This document shows, piece by piece, positions 50,066 through 58,913 of a DNA stretch of 64,000 nt. Below the pieces are notes generated by a model. It had not been told where the DNA came from. It did not search any database and worked only from the letters and a program-made list of their open reading frames with translations. The position numbers and the translations under genes are program-made. Source of the DNA: DATDAH01 sp963725155. Lineage in GTDB: Bacteria; Actinomycetota; Acidimicrobiia; Acidimicrobiales; DATDAH01. The stretch is taken from positions 62,001-126,000 of the forward strand of contig CAVRXU010000002.1 in NCBI GenBank assembly GCA_963725155.1. The letters are read 5' to 3'. The stretch's first letter is position 1. Each line of letters starts with the position of its first letter.

Positions 50066-51777
50066 TGACCACTGCCGGCTGGCTCCAACTCGGCGCGCTG
50101 ATCGCGCTGATCCTTCTCACCGCGCCGCCGCTCGGGCGCTACATCGCCCATGTGTACGAGGGCGGGCCCTCTCCCCTCGACCGGGTCTTCGGGCCGGTCG
50201 AGCGCCTCATCTACCGCATCATGCGGGTCGACCCGGAGCGGGAACAGCGCTGGAACGTGTACGCCCTGTCGGTGGTCGCCTTCAGTGCGGTCGGTCTGGT
50301 GCTCCTCTTCCTCCTGCAGCGCTTCCAGAGCGACCTCCCCTTCAACCCCACCCAGGTCGGCAACGTCGTTCCCACGCAGGCGTTCGAGACCGCGATCAGC
50401 TTCGTCTCCAACACCAACTGGCAGAGCTACGCCGGTGAGACCACGATGAGCCACCTGACCCAGATGCTGGGGCTCTCGGTTCAGAACTTCGTGTCGGCCG
50501 CCGCCGGGATGGCCGTGATGGTGGCCCTGATCCGGGGCCTGGTGCGTTCACGGTCGCGCACCATCGGCAACTTCTGGGTGGACCTGGTCCGCACCAACCT
50601 CCGCATCCTGCTCCCGCTGGCCTTCCTGATGGCCATCGTTCTGCTGGCCGGTGGCATCGTCCAGAACTTCACCGGCCACGAGCACATCACCACGGTGGCA
50701 GGCGCCGACCAGGCCATCCCCGGTGGTCCCGTGGCCAGCCAGATCGCCATCAAGCAGCTCGGCACCAACGGCGGCGGGTTCTTCAACATGAACTCGGCCC
50801 AGCCGTTCGAGAACTCGACGCCGTTCAACAACTTCGTCGAGAACTACGCCATCCTCATCGTTCCGTTCGCCCTCGCGTTCACCTTCGGCCGGATGGTCAA
50901 GGACCGGCGGCAGGGCTACGCCGTGTTCGCCATCATGTTCAGCATCTGGCTGACGGCAACCCTGTTCACGGTCCTGTTCGAGGTCAACGGCAACCCCCGC
51001 CTCGATGCCGCCGGCGCCGACCAGACGGTCACCGCCACCTCACCCGGCGGGAACATGGAGGGCAAGGAGGTCCGCTTCGGGCCGACGGCCTCAGCCATCT
51101 GGGCGGCCAGCACGACGGGGACCTCCAACGGGTCGGTCAACTCCATGCACGACAGCTACACCCCGATGGGCGGCATGGTGCCGATGGTGCACATGCAGCT
51201 CGGGGAGGTGAGCCCCGGGGGCGTCGGGGTGGGCCTCAACGGTCTCCTCGTCTTCGCCCTGTTGTCGGTGTTCATCGCCGGCCTCATGGTCGGGCGGACG
51301 CCGGAGTACCTCGGCAAGCGGATACAGGCGCCGGAGGTGAAACTCGTCGCCCTGTACATCCTGGCCATGCCGTTGGCCGTGCTCGGCTTCCTCGGGGCGT
51401 CGATGTTCGTCGACTCGGTCAGCGACACGACGATCTTCAACCCGGGGCCCCACGGCTTCAGCGAGATGATGTACGCCTACACCTCGGCCGCCAACAACAA
51501 CGGCTCGGCGTTCGCCGGGATCACCGGAGGGACCCAGTGGGGCAACACCACCCTGGGGCTGGCCATGCTCATCGGCCGGTTCTTCCTGATCATCCCGACG
51601 CTGGCCCTGGCCGGCTCACTGGCCCGCAAGCAGCACGTACCGCCGTCGGAGGGCACGTTCCCGACCCACACGCCGCTCTTCGTCGTGCTGGTGATCGGCG
51701 TGATCTTCATCGTCGGTGCGCTCACGTTCCTGCCCGCCCTCTCGCTCGGCCCAATCGTCGAGCAACTCTCTCTCTAG
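50065..51777 (+). CDS. kdpA: potassium-transporting ATPase, channel subunit KdpA
   Basis: A 570-residue SKT-superfamily channel-like subunit with about ten helices. Selectivity-filter regions are visible as NTNWQSYAGETTMSHLTQM, LGTNGGGFFNMNSAQPFENSTPF, STTGTSNGSVNSMHDSYTPMGGM and TSAANNNGSAFAG. It binds and passes K+ to the KdpB pump. ATG 50065 overlaps kdpF's stop. Confidence 0.96.
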   Translation: MTTAGWLQLGALIALILLTAPPLGRYIAHVYEGGPSPLDRVFGPVERLIYRIMRVDPEREQRWNVYALSVVAFSAVGLVLLFLLQRFQSDLPFNPTQVGNVVPTQAFETAISFVSNTNWQSYAGETTMSHLTQMLGLSVQNFVSAAAGMAVMVALIRGLVRSRSRTIGNFWVDLVRTNLRILLPLAFLMAIVLLAGGIVQNFTGHEHITTVAGADQAIPGGPVASQIAIKQLGTNGGGFFNMNSAQPFENSTPFNNFVENYAILIVPFALAFTFGRMVKDRRQGYAVFAIMFSIWLTATLFTVLFEVNGNPRLDAAGADQTVTATSPGGNMEGKEVRFGPTASAIWAASTTGTSNGSVNSMHDSYTPMGGMVPMVHMQLGEVSPGGVGVGLNGLLVFALLSVFIAGLMVGRTPEYLGKRIQAPEVKLVALYILAMPLAVLGFLGASMFVDSVSDTTIFNPGPHGFSEMMYAYTSAANNNGSAFAGITGGTQWGNTTLGLAMLIGRFFLIIPTLALAGSLARKQHVPPSEGTFPTHTPLFVVLVIGVIFIVGALTFLPALSLGPIVEQLSL

Positions 51778-51792
51778 GAGGGGATCCGCCCC

Positions 51793-53853
51793 ATGGCGAC
51801 CACGACCAACCGCACGCTGCTCGACCCGGCGATCCTTCGCCGGGCGGCAGGTGACAGCTTCCGCAAGCTCGACCCCCGAACCCTCATGCGCAATCCCGTG
51901 ATGTTCGTGGTCGAGGTCGGCAGCGTCCTCACCACGTTCCTGTTCATCCGCGACTTCAGTGACTCGACCGGTGCGGAGAACGTCTTCGCCGGCCTCGTCT
52001 CGCTGTTCCTCTGGTTCACGGTGCTCTTCGCCAACTTCGCCGAAGCCGTGGCCGAGGGGCGGGGCAAGGCGCAGGCCGACACCCTGCGCAAGACCCGCTC
52101 GGAGACCGTGGCCCACAAGCGGGTCGACGGGAGCATCAGCGACGTGCTCAGCACCGAGTTGGACGTCGGCGACCTGGTGGTGGTGACCGCCGGCGAGCTC
52201 ATCCCGAGCGACGGTGACGTCGTCGAGGGCATAGCCAGCGTGGACGAGTCGGCCATCACCGGCGAATCGGCGCCGGTGATCCGGGAGTCCGGCGGCGACC
52301 GCTCGGCGGTCACCGGCGGCACCCGGGTGCTGTCCGACCAGATCGTGGTGCGCATCAGCGCCCGGCCCGGGGAGACCTTCCTGGACCGGATGATCGCGCT
52401 CGTGGAGGGCACGTCCCGGGCCCGGACGCCCAACGAGATCGCCCTCAGCATCCTGCTGGCCGGGCTCACCCTGATCTTCCTGCTGGCCACGGTGACCCTG
52501 CAGCCGTTCGCCATCTTCGCCGACGCCGAGCAGTCGATCATCATCCTGGTGGCGCTGCTGGTGTGCCTCATCCCGACCACGATCGGTGGCCTCCTGTCGG
52601 CCATCGGCATCGCCGGCATGGACCGCATGGTCCAGCGCAACGTGCTGGCCATGAGCGGTCGGGCGGTCGAGGCCGCCGGGGACTGCGCCACCCTGCTGCT
52701 GGACAAGACCGGCACCATCACCTTCGGCAACCGCCAGGCCGACGCGCTGGTCGTCGCCGAAGGGGTGACCGACGGCGAGCTGGCTGACGCCGCGCAGCTC
52801 TCGAGCCTCGCCGACGAGACGCCCGAGGGGCGGTCCATCGTGGTGCTGGCCAAAGAGCGGTACGGGCTGCGGGAGCGGGAGGTGGCCGATGCCCACCTCA
52901 TCGCCTTCACCGCCGAGACCCGCATGAGCGGCCTGGACATCGGTGGCCGCCAGGTCCGCAAGGGCGCCCCCGACTCGGTCCGGCGCTGGGTCGAGGAGCT
53001 CGGCGGGTCGGTCCCGTCCGGGGTCGGCGAGACCGTGGACGCCATCGCCTCGCAGGGGGGTACGCCCCTCCTGGTCGCCGAGGCCGTCGAGGGGGCCTCA
53101 CCGCCCGCCCGGGCCCTGGGAGTCATCCACCTCAAGGACATCGTGAAGCCGGGCATCGCCGAGCGCTTCGCCGACCTCCGGGCCATGGGCATCCGCACCG
53201 TCATGGTCACCGGCGACAACCCCCGCACCGCCGCGGTCATCGCCAAGGAGGCCGGGGTCGACGACTTCCTGGCCGAGGCCACGCCCGAGGACAAGATGGT
53301 CCTGATCCGCAAGGAGCAGGCCGGCGGGCGCCTGGTCGCCATGACCGGTGACGGCACCAACGACGCCCCTGCCCTCGCGCAGGCCGACGTGGCGGTGGCC
53401 ATGAACACCGGCACGCAGGCGGCCAAGGAGGCCGGGAACATGGTCGACCTCGACTCGGACCCGACCAAGCTCATCGACATCGTGGAGATCGGCAAGCAGC
53501 TGCTGATCACCCGGGGCTCGCTGACGACCTTCTCGATCGCCAACGACGTGGCCAAGTACTTCGCCATCATCCCGGCGATGTTCGCCGGGTTCACCAGCGT
53601 GGAGGCACTGGACCGGCTCAACGTCATGCACCTGGACTCGGCCCGGTCGGCGATCCTCTCGGCCGTCATCTTCAACGCCCTGGTCATCATCGCCCTGATC
53701 CCGCTGGCCCTGCGCGGCGTCAAGTTCCGGCCCCTCAGTGCCACGCACCTGTTGCGCCGGAACCTGCTGATCTACGGCGCCGGCGGCATCGTCGTGCCGT
53801 TCATCGGCATCAAAGCCATCGATCTCGTCATCACCGCCCTGGGAGTGTCCTGA
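51793..53853 (+). CDS. kdpB: potassium-transporting ATPase, P-type ATP-binding subunit KdpB
   Basis: A 686-residue P-type ATPase: TGES (156-159), the phosphorylated D304 in DKTGTIT, KGAP nucleotide-binding region (RKGAPDSVRRWV) and hinge MTGDGTNDAPALAQADVAVAM. Typical length for the family. AGGAGGGG precedes the ATG. Confidence 0.97.
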   Translation: MATTTNRTLLDPAILRRAAGDSFRKLDPRTLMRNPVMFVVEVGSVLTTFLFIRDFSDSTGAENVFAGLVSLFLWFTVLFANFAEAVAEGRGKAQADTLRKTRSETVAHKRVDGSISDVLSTELDVGDLVVVTAGELIPSDGDVVEGIASVDESAITGESAPVIRESGGDRSAVTGGTRVLSDQIVVRISARPGETFLDRMIALVEGTSRARTPNEIALSILLAGLTLIFLLATVTLQPFAIFADAEQSIIILVALLVCLIPTTIGGLLSAIGIAGMDRMVQRNVLAMSGRAVEAAGDCATLLLDKTGTITFGNRQADALVVAEGVTDGELADAAQLSSLADETPEGRSIVVLAKERYGLREREVADAHLIAFTAETRMSGLDIGGRQVRKGAPDSVRRWVEELGGSVPSGVGETVDAIASQGGTPLLVAEAVEGASPPARALGVIHLKDIVKPGIAERFADLRAMGIRTVMVTGDNPRTAAVIAKEAGVDDFLAEATPEDKMVLIRKEQAGGRLVAMTGDGTNDAPALAQADVAVAMNTGTQAAKEAGNMVDLDSDPTKLIDIVEIGKQLLITRGSLTTFSIANDVAKYFAIIPAMFAGFTSVEALDRLNVMHLDSARSAILSAVIFNALVIIALIPLALRGVKFRPLSATHLLRRNLLIYGAGGIVVPFIGIKAIDLVITALGVS

Positions 53854-53855
53854 GC

Positions 53856-54518
53856 ATGCGCCGTCAACTGCTACCCGCCCTCGTCTCGATGATCGTGTTC
53901 ACGGTCCTGCTGGGGCTCGTGTACCCGCTGGTGGTCACCGGCATCGCCCAGGTCGCCTTCAACGACAAGGCCAATGGCTCGGTCGTCGAGGTCGACGGCG
54001 AGCCGGTGGGCTCGTCGCTCATCGGCCAGGCGTTCACCGACGCCGACGGCAACGCGCTGCCGGAGTACTTCCAGTCCCGGCCCTCGGCGGCCTCCGGTGC
54101 TGAGGGAACCAGTGTGGCGGGATACGACCCGACGCTGAGCCTCGGCTCCAACTTGGGGCCGACCAACCCCTGCCTGGTACCCATCGAGGACGATCCCTGC
54201 CTCGACGACGCCGGCGAGGAGATCCCGCCCGCCGTCGTGGAGCGGGTCGCCGCCTACCGCGAGCTCAACGGCCTCGACGACTCGACACCGGTACCTGTCG
54301 ACGCAGTGACCGCGTCGGCCTCGGGTCTCGACCCGCACATCTCGGTGGCCAACGCCCGCCTCCAGGCCGAGCGGGTCGCCGAAGAGCGTGGCCTCAGCGT
54401 CGAGACCGTCCTTGCGCTGGTCGACGACCACACCTCGACCCGCACCCTCGGCTTCCTGGGCGAGGACCGGGTCAACGTGCTCGCCCTCAACCTGGCCCTG
54501 GACGCGCTCGCCGATTGA
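53856..54518 (+). CDS. kdpC: potassium-transporting ATPase subunit KdpC
   Basis: A 220-residue single-pass subunit: N-terminal helix (PALVSMIVFTVLLGLVYPLVVTG), then GSSLIGQAF, YFQSRPSAA and the ending SASGLDPHISVANARLQAERVAEERG, all typical of KdpC. An insertion with two cysteines (NPCLVPIEDDPCLDDAGEEIP) in the outer domain is longer than in E. coli and could form a disulfide. Starts 2 nt after kdpB. Confidence 0.95.
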   Translation: MRRQLLPALVSMIVFTVLLGLVYPLVVTGIAQVAFNDKANGSVVEVDGEPVGSSLIGQAFTDADGNALPEYFQSRPSAASGAEGTSVAGYDPTLSLGSNLGPTNPCLVPIEDDPCLDDAGEEIPPAVVERVAAYRELNGLDDSTPVPVDAVTASASGLDPHISVANARLQAERVAEERGLSVETVLALVDDHTSTRTLGFLGEDRVNVLALNLALDALAD

Positions 54519-54797
54519 TCACCGTCGACCCCAGGCCCGGCACCACCCGACGACGCGTCGTGCCGCAGGTCCCCTGGGGGGCAGCGGGGTGCCGCTCCCC
54601 AGTTCGGCGCCGAACGCGGCGACACACCGGCCTTCCGAGGACCTTCTCACCGGCCTCCTGGACGGACTCCTCGGCGAACTCGGCACCCGGAGTAGAGCCC
54701 CGCGGCCAGGAAGGGCTCCCAGGCGTGGAGGCCCTCGACGGTCGAGTTGCGGCGACAACGAATGCGCGGCGGGGGCTCGGTGGGCAGAAGGCACGAT
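54519..54797. other. gap between kdpC and the USP gene, no gene seen
   Basis: A 279-bp convergent gap. It contains a 12-bp palindrome ACGACGCGTCGT (54550-54561) and G/C-rich runs that may act in transcription termination of kdpC. No convincing coding region, RNA or repeat was found. Confidence 0.4.
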
Positions 54798-55718
54798 TCA
54801 GGCTGATTCGCCCGGGTTGGGGACGATCATCAGGGGGCCGTGCGACCTTCGCGCCAGGTTGATGGCCACGCTTCCGGCCACGAAGCGCCCGGCCGCGTTC
54901 GGCGGCCGCCGCCCGGTGACGAGGATCGTCGTCGGGTCGTCGCGGACGAAGTCGAGGATGGGCTGCCATTCCCGGTAGCCGGGCAGACGCACGGTGTCCA
55001 CCTCACGATCGAGACGGCGGGCGAGGGTGCGGAGGTGCCGGTCGTCGCGAAGCGGGTCACCGTCGATCGTGGGGAGCGAGACCTCGACCAGCACCAGGCG
55101 GACTCCGAGCCGGTCAGCGAGATCAGCGGCGACCGCAGCGACCCCGCCCGAGCCCCTCGACCGGTCGACGCAGGCGACGACCCGGCTGAAGGGCTCACGG
55201 GCATCGACTGCGTGCGGTCCGATGACGACGACCGGGACGTCGGTCGCCTCGAGGATTTCGGACGTCACGCTGCCGAAGACCAACTCGCCGACCGCGGTGC
55301 GTGACCGGCTGGCGAGGCAGATCCACGTCGACGGGGTGCCGGCGGCGTGGGTGATCACCGCTTCGGCGGCGGGCCTGGAGCCGAGGTCGTGCCAGCTGAC
55401 CCATTCGGCACCGCCCTGTCGACACTCGCGGGTCCGTTCCCGCAGGTAGGCCTGGGTGGTGGCGTCGCCCAGGCCGGGCGCGGCGGCGGCGACGATCTCG
55501 ATGGCCGCGCCGATCTGGACGGCGAGGGTCGTCGCGACGCCGACGGCGACACCGGGATCCGGGCGGGCCGGATCGACGGCGAGGACGACCCGACCCTGCG
55601 GGGCCGGGTGCTCCTCGACCTCGACGGGGTGGTCCCGGCGCAGGTGATCGACGAGCTCGACGGGTTGGCTGAAGCGCAGCTCGCAACGCGGGCAGGCATG
55701 CACGGCGGCGGCGCTCAT
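54798..55718 (-). CDS. tandem universal stress protein with N-terminal C2H2 zinc finger
   Basis: A 306-residue protein. Residues 9-30 form an exact classical C2H2 finger: C9-x2-C12-x3-F16-x5-L22-x2-H25-x4-H30. Two USP domains follow (about 42-168 and 178-302), the first with VGELVFGSVTSEILEATDVPVVVIG and the second with VTGRRPPNAAGRFVAGSVAINLARRSHGPLMIV. USP proteins bind ATP and are induced in hypoxia and dormancy. The finger may bind DNA, RNA or protein. Divergent from another USP gene, with shared palindromic boxes in between. Confidence 0.85.
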   Translation of the reverse strand: MSAAAVHACPRCELRFSQPVELVDHLRRDHPVEVEEHPAPQGRVVLAVDPARPDPGVAVGVATTLAVQIGAAIEIVAAAAPGLGDATTQAYLRERTRECRQGGAEWVSWHDLGSRPAAEAVITHAAGTPSTWICLASRSRTAVGELVFGSVTSEILEATDVPVVVIGPHAVDAREPFSRVVACVDRSRGSGGVAAVAADLADRLGVRLVLVEVSLPTIDGDPLRDDRHLRTLARRLDREVDTVRLPGYREWQPILDFVRDDPTTILVTGRRPPNAAGRFVAGSVAINLARRSHGPLMIVPNPGESA

Positions 55719-55754
55719 GGCCGAAGGGTCCTCCGATGTCGCTGCCGGGTGACA

Positions 55755-55789
55755 GGGTCGAAGGACCCGATGTTCGGGACCAAGGACCC
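55755..55789. promoter_or_regulatory. two tandem DosR-box-like elements between divergent USP genes
   Basis: GGGTCGAAGGACCC (55755-55768) and GGGACCAAGGACCC (55776-55789) agree at 12 of 14 positions and are 21 bp apart (two helical turns), as tandem DosR/DevR boxes often are. The second lies in TTCGGGACCAAGGACCCTTG, which resembles the mycobacterial consensus TTSGGGACTWWAGTCCCSAA at 14 of 20 positions. The first begins 37 bp before the leftward USP start. Confidence 0.6.
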
Positions 55790-55846
55790 TTGGCCCCGAC
55801 CGCCCGGCTCGTGACCATGAAGTTGTTCGCCGACCTTGGAGTGGAG

Positions 55847-56698
55847 ATGATCACCGACCATGCCGGGTGGACCGGCTATCACGTCAACCTCCGCGGTCAC
55901 CCGGATCCGTCCACGGCCCCGGCTACTGAGCTGGTTGTCGCGCTCGACGGGTCGTTCTTCGCAGAGCGTTCGCTCGAGGCCGCTGATGCCTTGGCGGCGG
56001 CGAGCGGTCTTCCGCTCCGCCTCGTCACGGTCCGTCCGACTCCCGCCGACATCCCGTCGGCTGAGTCGTATCTGGCGCGGGTTGCTCGCCGGGCGCCACG
56101 GGTCAGCGACCTGACCGTCGAGGTCGGCCCCGACGTCGCAACGTCACTCGCCGCGGCCGCCGCCGACGGGGCACTGGTCCTGCTGGCCACGCACGCCCGC
56201 CGTGCCGTCGGCGAGGTGCTCTTCGGCAGTGTCGCCGACGAGGTGCTGCGAGCCGCCGACCGGCCCGTGTTGTTGGTCGGCCCGAACGCCGGCGTTCCCG
56301 ATCCCACCTTCTCCACGATCGTGCTCCCCGAGGACGGCGGGCCCGGGGGGCGTCGGCTCCGCCCCCACGCCCAGGCCTGGAGCGAGCACCTGGCGGCGGT
56401 CGCCTGGGTCATCCAGGTCGTGTCGATCCAAGGTGACCTCCCGAGGACGGACGTGCTCGAGGCGGTCCACGTCAAGCGCGTCGCGACGACTCTGGGACCA
56501 TCCGCGGAGTGGGAGGTGCTGTGCGGCGCCGACCCCGCGGCGCAGATCGTGGACTTTGCGGCCGATCGCCGGACGGGTCTGATCGCCCTGTCCGTCCCCG
56601 CGCGGCACCGTGTCGGGCCCGACGTCGCCGGGGGGGTCGCCCTCCAGGTCGTGCGCCGCGCCCCCTGCCCGGTCTTGGCCCTTGGCCAGGAGCGCTGA
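55847..56698 (+). CDS. tandem universal stress protein
   Basis: About 283 residues with two USP domains (about 24-145 and 155-283). The first has ELVVALDGSFFAERSLEAADAL and a C-terminal VGEVLFGSVADEVLRAADRPVLLVGP; the second is shorter and more diverged. ATG 55847 follows TTGGAGTGGAG; ATG 55817 (10 residues more) is the alternative. The DosR-like regulator gene starts 22 nt downstream, so they are likely co-transcribed. Confidence 0.85.
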   Translation: MITDHAGWTGYHVNLRGHPDPSTAPATELVVALDGSFFAERSLEAADALAAASGLPLRLVTVRPTPADIPSAESYLARVARRAPRVSDLTVEVGPDVATSLAAAAADGALVLLATHARRAVGEVLFGSVADEVLRAADRPVLLVGPNAGVPDPTFSTIVLPEDGGPGGRRLRPHAQAWSEHLAAVAWVIQVVSIQGDLPRTDVLEAVHVKRVATTLGPSAEWEVLCGADPAAQIVDFAADRRTGLIALSVPARHRVGPDVAGGVALQVVRRAPCPVLALGQER

Positions 56699-56720
56699 CC
56701 ACGGCCCGTCACCGGCCACA

Positions 56721-57380
56721 ATGGGTGACGTGACGATCCGGGTGTTCCTCCTCGACGACCACGATGTGGTTCGTCGCGGCCTGCGGGACCTCCTCGAGGC
56801 CGAGGACGAGATCGAGGTCGTCGGCGAAGCCGACAGTGCCGAACAGGCCGTCCGCCGCATCGCCGCCCTCCGTCCCGACGTCGCCGTCCTCGACGTCCGC
56901 CTCCCTGACGGCGATGGCGTCGAGGTGTGCCGAGAGGTGCGATCCCACAACCCCGACGTGGTCTGCCTGATGCTGACCTCGTTCAGTGACGATGAGGCCC
57001 TGTTCGACGCGGTGATGGCCGGTGCGGCCGGCTATCTGCTCAAGCAGGTGCGCGAGAACGATCTGGTCGCCACGATCCGAACCGTCGCGGCCGGCGGGTC
57101 CTTGCTGGAGCCCGCCGCGATCCAGAACGTGTTGAACCGGGTGCGCTCGGGCAACGAGGACGATCAGCGGCTGGGGGTGTTGACTGCTCAGGAGCGAAAG
57201 ATCTTCGATCTCATCGGGAAGGGCCTGACCAACCGCCAGATCGGCGACGAGATCTTCCTCGCGGAGAAGACGGTCAAGAACTACGTGTCGTCGGTCCTGA
57301 TGAAGCTCGGGATGGAACGCCGCACGGAGGCGGCGGCCTATGCCGCCCGGGTGGACGAGCGCAGCAAGAGGCCCCGCTGA
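56721..57380 (+). CDS. DosR/DevR-like NarL-family response regulator
   Basis: A 219-residue regulator: receiver domain with D12/D13 acidic pocket, phosphoacceptor D58 (VAVLDVRLPDGDGVEVCREV), T86 and K108; LuxR helix-turn-helix near 155-210 (LTAQERKIFDLIGKGLTNRQIGDEIFLAEKTVKNYVSS...LGMERRTEAA). The segments LDVRLPDG, FLAEKTVKNYVS and KLGMERRT are hallmarks of mycobacterial DosR, which controls the dormancy response to hypoxia, NO and CO. ATG 56721 is chosen; GTG 56730 is possible. Convergent with the histidine kinase. Confidence 0.88.
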   Translation: MGDVTIRVFLLDDHDVVRRGLRDLLEAEDEIEVVGEADSAEQAVRRIAALRPDVAVLDVRLPDGDGVEVCREVRSHNPDVVCLMLTSFSDDEALFDAVMAGAAGYLLKQVRENDLVATIRTVAAGGSLLEPAAIQNVLNRVRSGNEDDQRLGVLTAQERKIFDLIGKGLTNRQIGDEIFLAEKTVKNYVSSVLMKLGMERRTEAAAYAARVDERSKRPR

Positions 57381-57454
57381 CGGCTACGTCACGGACCCGG
57401 ACCACCTCGGCGTGGATCTCGGTGGTGAGCCGGTGAATGGACTTGGACCTCAGG

Positions 57455-58822
57455 TCAGCCCGCGGGCACCGACCACCGCACCTGCGTGCCCCGTGGCTGC
57501 ACAGGCACCACCTCGACTGTGCCGTCAAGGCCTTCGGCGCGCTGGTGGAGGTTGACGGTCCCGCCTCCGGGGACAGCGTCGGTTGGGACACCGATCCCGT
57601 CGTCGGTGACGGTGAGGGTCAGCTCGTCACCGACGTCCACCGTCACCTCGACCCGCGAGGCCTGGGCATGGCGGGCGACGTTGGAGAGCGCCTCGCGCAG
57701 CACCGCGACGAGGTGCTCGGACCGGTCCGGGTCCATCGACTCGATGGGTCCGTTGAACCGCACCTCCGGCGCGAAACCGAGGACCGCCTCCTCCTTCTCC
57801 ACGACCTCGATGATCTGGCGCCGCAGGCTGGCTTGTTCGAGGGTGTGCGCCGTCAAACGGAAGATGGTCTGGCGGATGTCCCGGATGGTCTGGTCGAGCT
57901 CGTCGATCACGACCCCGACCCGTGCCTCGATCTCCGATCCGGCTTGGGCGGCGGCGGCTTGCAGGCTCATGCCGGCGGCGAACAGCCGCTGAATGACGGT
58001 GTCGTGGAGATCCCGGGCGATGCGTTCCCGGTCCTCGAGCACCGACAGCTCTTGTTCTCTGTCCTGCAGGAGCCGCTCGGCTGCCAACCGGTCGGTGATG
58101 TCACGAGCGAAGGCGACAACGGAGCGACGCTCGCCGTCGTGGACGACCTCCGGGCTCTGGAAGACGCACTCGACGTCGACATTGCTGCCGTCGTGATGTC
58201 GGTGGGTCGTGACCACGGTGCGGCTGGCCACCTGCCGGGCGATGAGCGGCTGCAGCAGGGCCCGGAACTCGCCTTCGTCGTAGTTGGGGTTGATGTCCAG
58301 CGCACTCATGCCCATGAGCTCATCGAGCGTCCTGCCGACCTGCGCGGCGGCGCCCCGGTTCGCGTAGACGACCTGCAGGGAGTCGGCGTCGAAGACGAAC
58401 ACCCCTTCCTGCGACACGTCGAGGGTCTGCTGGATCTCCCGTATGCGCCGCTCGGCCTGCACCCGGTCAGTGATGTCTCGGACGACGGCCACGACGTGTT
58501 CCTGGCCGTCCAAGGCCAACGGGCTGAGGGCGATCTCCACCGGGAAGGTCGTGCCGTCGCGCCGGGTCGCGTAGAGGTCGAGCCCGGAGCCCATCGGCCG
58601 GGTCCTCGGGTCCCGGTGGTAGGCCTCTCGGTGGGCGCGGTGCAGGTTCCGGATCTGGGCCGGGACCAGCTGGTTCACCTCGGCCGCCAAGAGCTCACCG
58701 GGCTCGTAGCCGAACATCTCTTCGGCTTGCCGGTTGGCCAGGACCACGTTGCCGTCGCGGTCGACCAGCAGGATCCCGTTGGGCGCGAGAGCGACGATCG
58801 CCCACGCGACGGCGTCGTCCAA
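57455..58822 (-). CDS. PAS-PAS sensor histidine kinase (HisKA_3), probable partner of the DosR-like regulator
   Basis: A 455-residue kinase without membrane helices: PAS1 about 5-120 (GILLVDRDGNVVLANRQAEEMFGYEPGELL), PAS2 about 130-250, HisKA_3 with phospho-His H273 (ERIARDLHDTVIQRLFAAGM), and HATPase (REALSNVARHAQASRV; DDGIGVP). DosS/DosT of mycobacteria have GAF heme sensors and the same kinase core; here PAS domains replace them. The start is TTG 58822, the first start codon in the frame; residues upstream remain in frame, so the N-terminus is uncertain. Confidence 0.88.
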   Translation of the reverse strand: MDDAVAWAIVALAPNGILLVDRDGNVVLANRQAEEMFGYEPGELLAAEVNQLVPAQIRNLHRAHREAYHRDPRTRPMGSGLDLYATRRDGTTFPVEIALSPLALDGQEHVVAVVRDITDRVQAERRIREIQQTLDVSQEGVFVFDADSLQVVYANRGAAAQVGRTLDELMGMSALDINPNYDEGEFRALLQPLIARQVASRTVVTTHRHHDGSNVDVECVFQSPEVVHDGERRSVVAFARDITDRLAAERLLQDREQELSVLEDRERIARDLHDTVIQRLFAAGMSLQAAAAQAGSEIEARVGVVIDELDQTIRDIRQTIFRLTAHTLEQASLRRQIIEVVEKEEAVLGFAPEVRFNGPIESMDPDRSEHLVAVLREALSNVARHAQASRVEVTVDVGDELTLTVTDDGIGVPTDAVPGGGTVNLHQRAEGLDGTVEVVPVQPRGTQVRWSVPAG

Positions 58823-58891
58823 GGGGCCCTGGACGGCCGACCGGATGCCTGCTTCCTCACGAGATGCCGTACCCGGACCGTAGCGTCCGAT

Positions 58892-58903
58892 GTCCCCGGG
58901 GAC
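58892..58903. promoter_or_regulatory. palindrome upstream of the kinase gene
   Basis: GTCCCCGGGGAC is a perfect 12-bp palindrome 70 bp upstream of the kinase start and 11 bp before the end of the USP gene. It shares the GGxCC/GGGAC flavour of the boxes at 55755-55789 but is not a good match, so it is listed only as a possible regulatory site. Confidence 0.3.
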
Positions 58904-58913
58904 CTGCGTGCGG

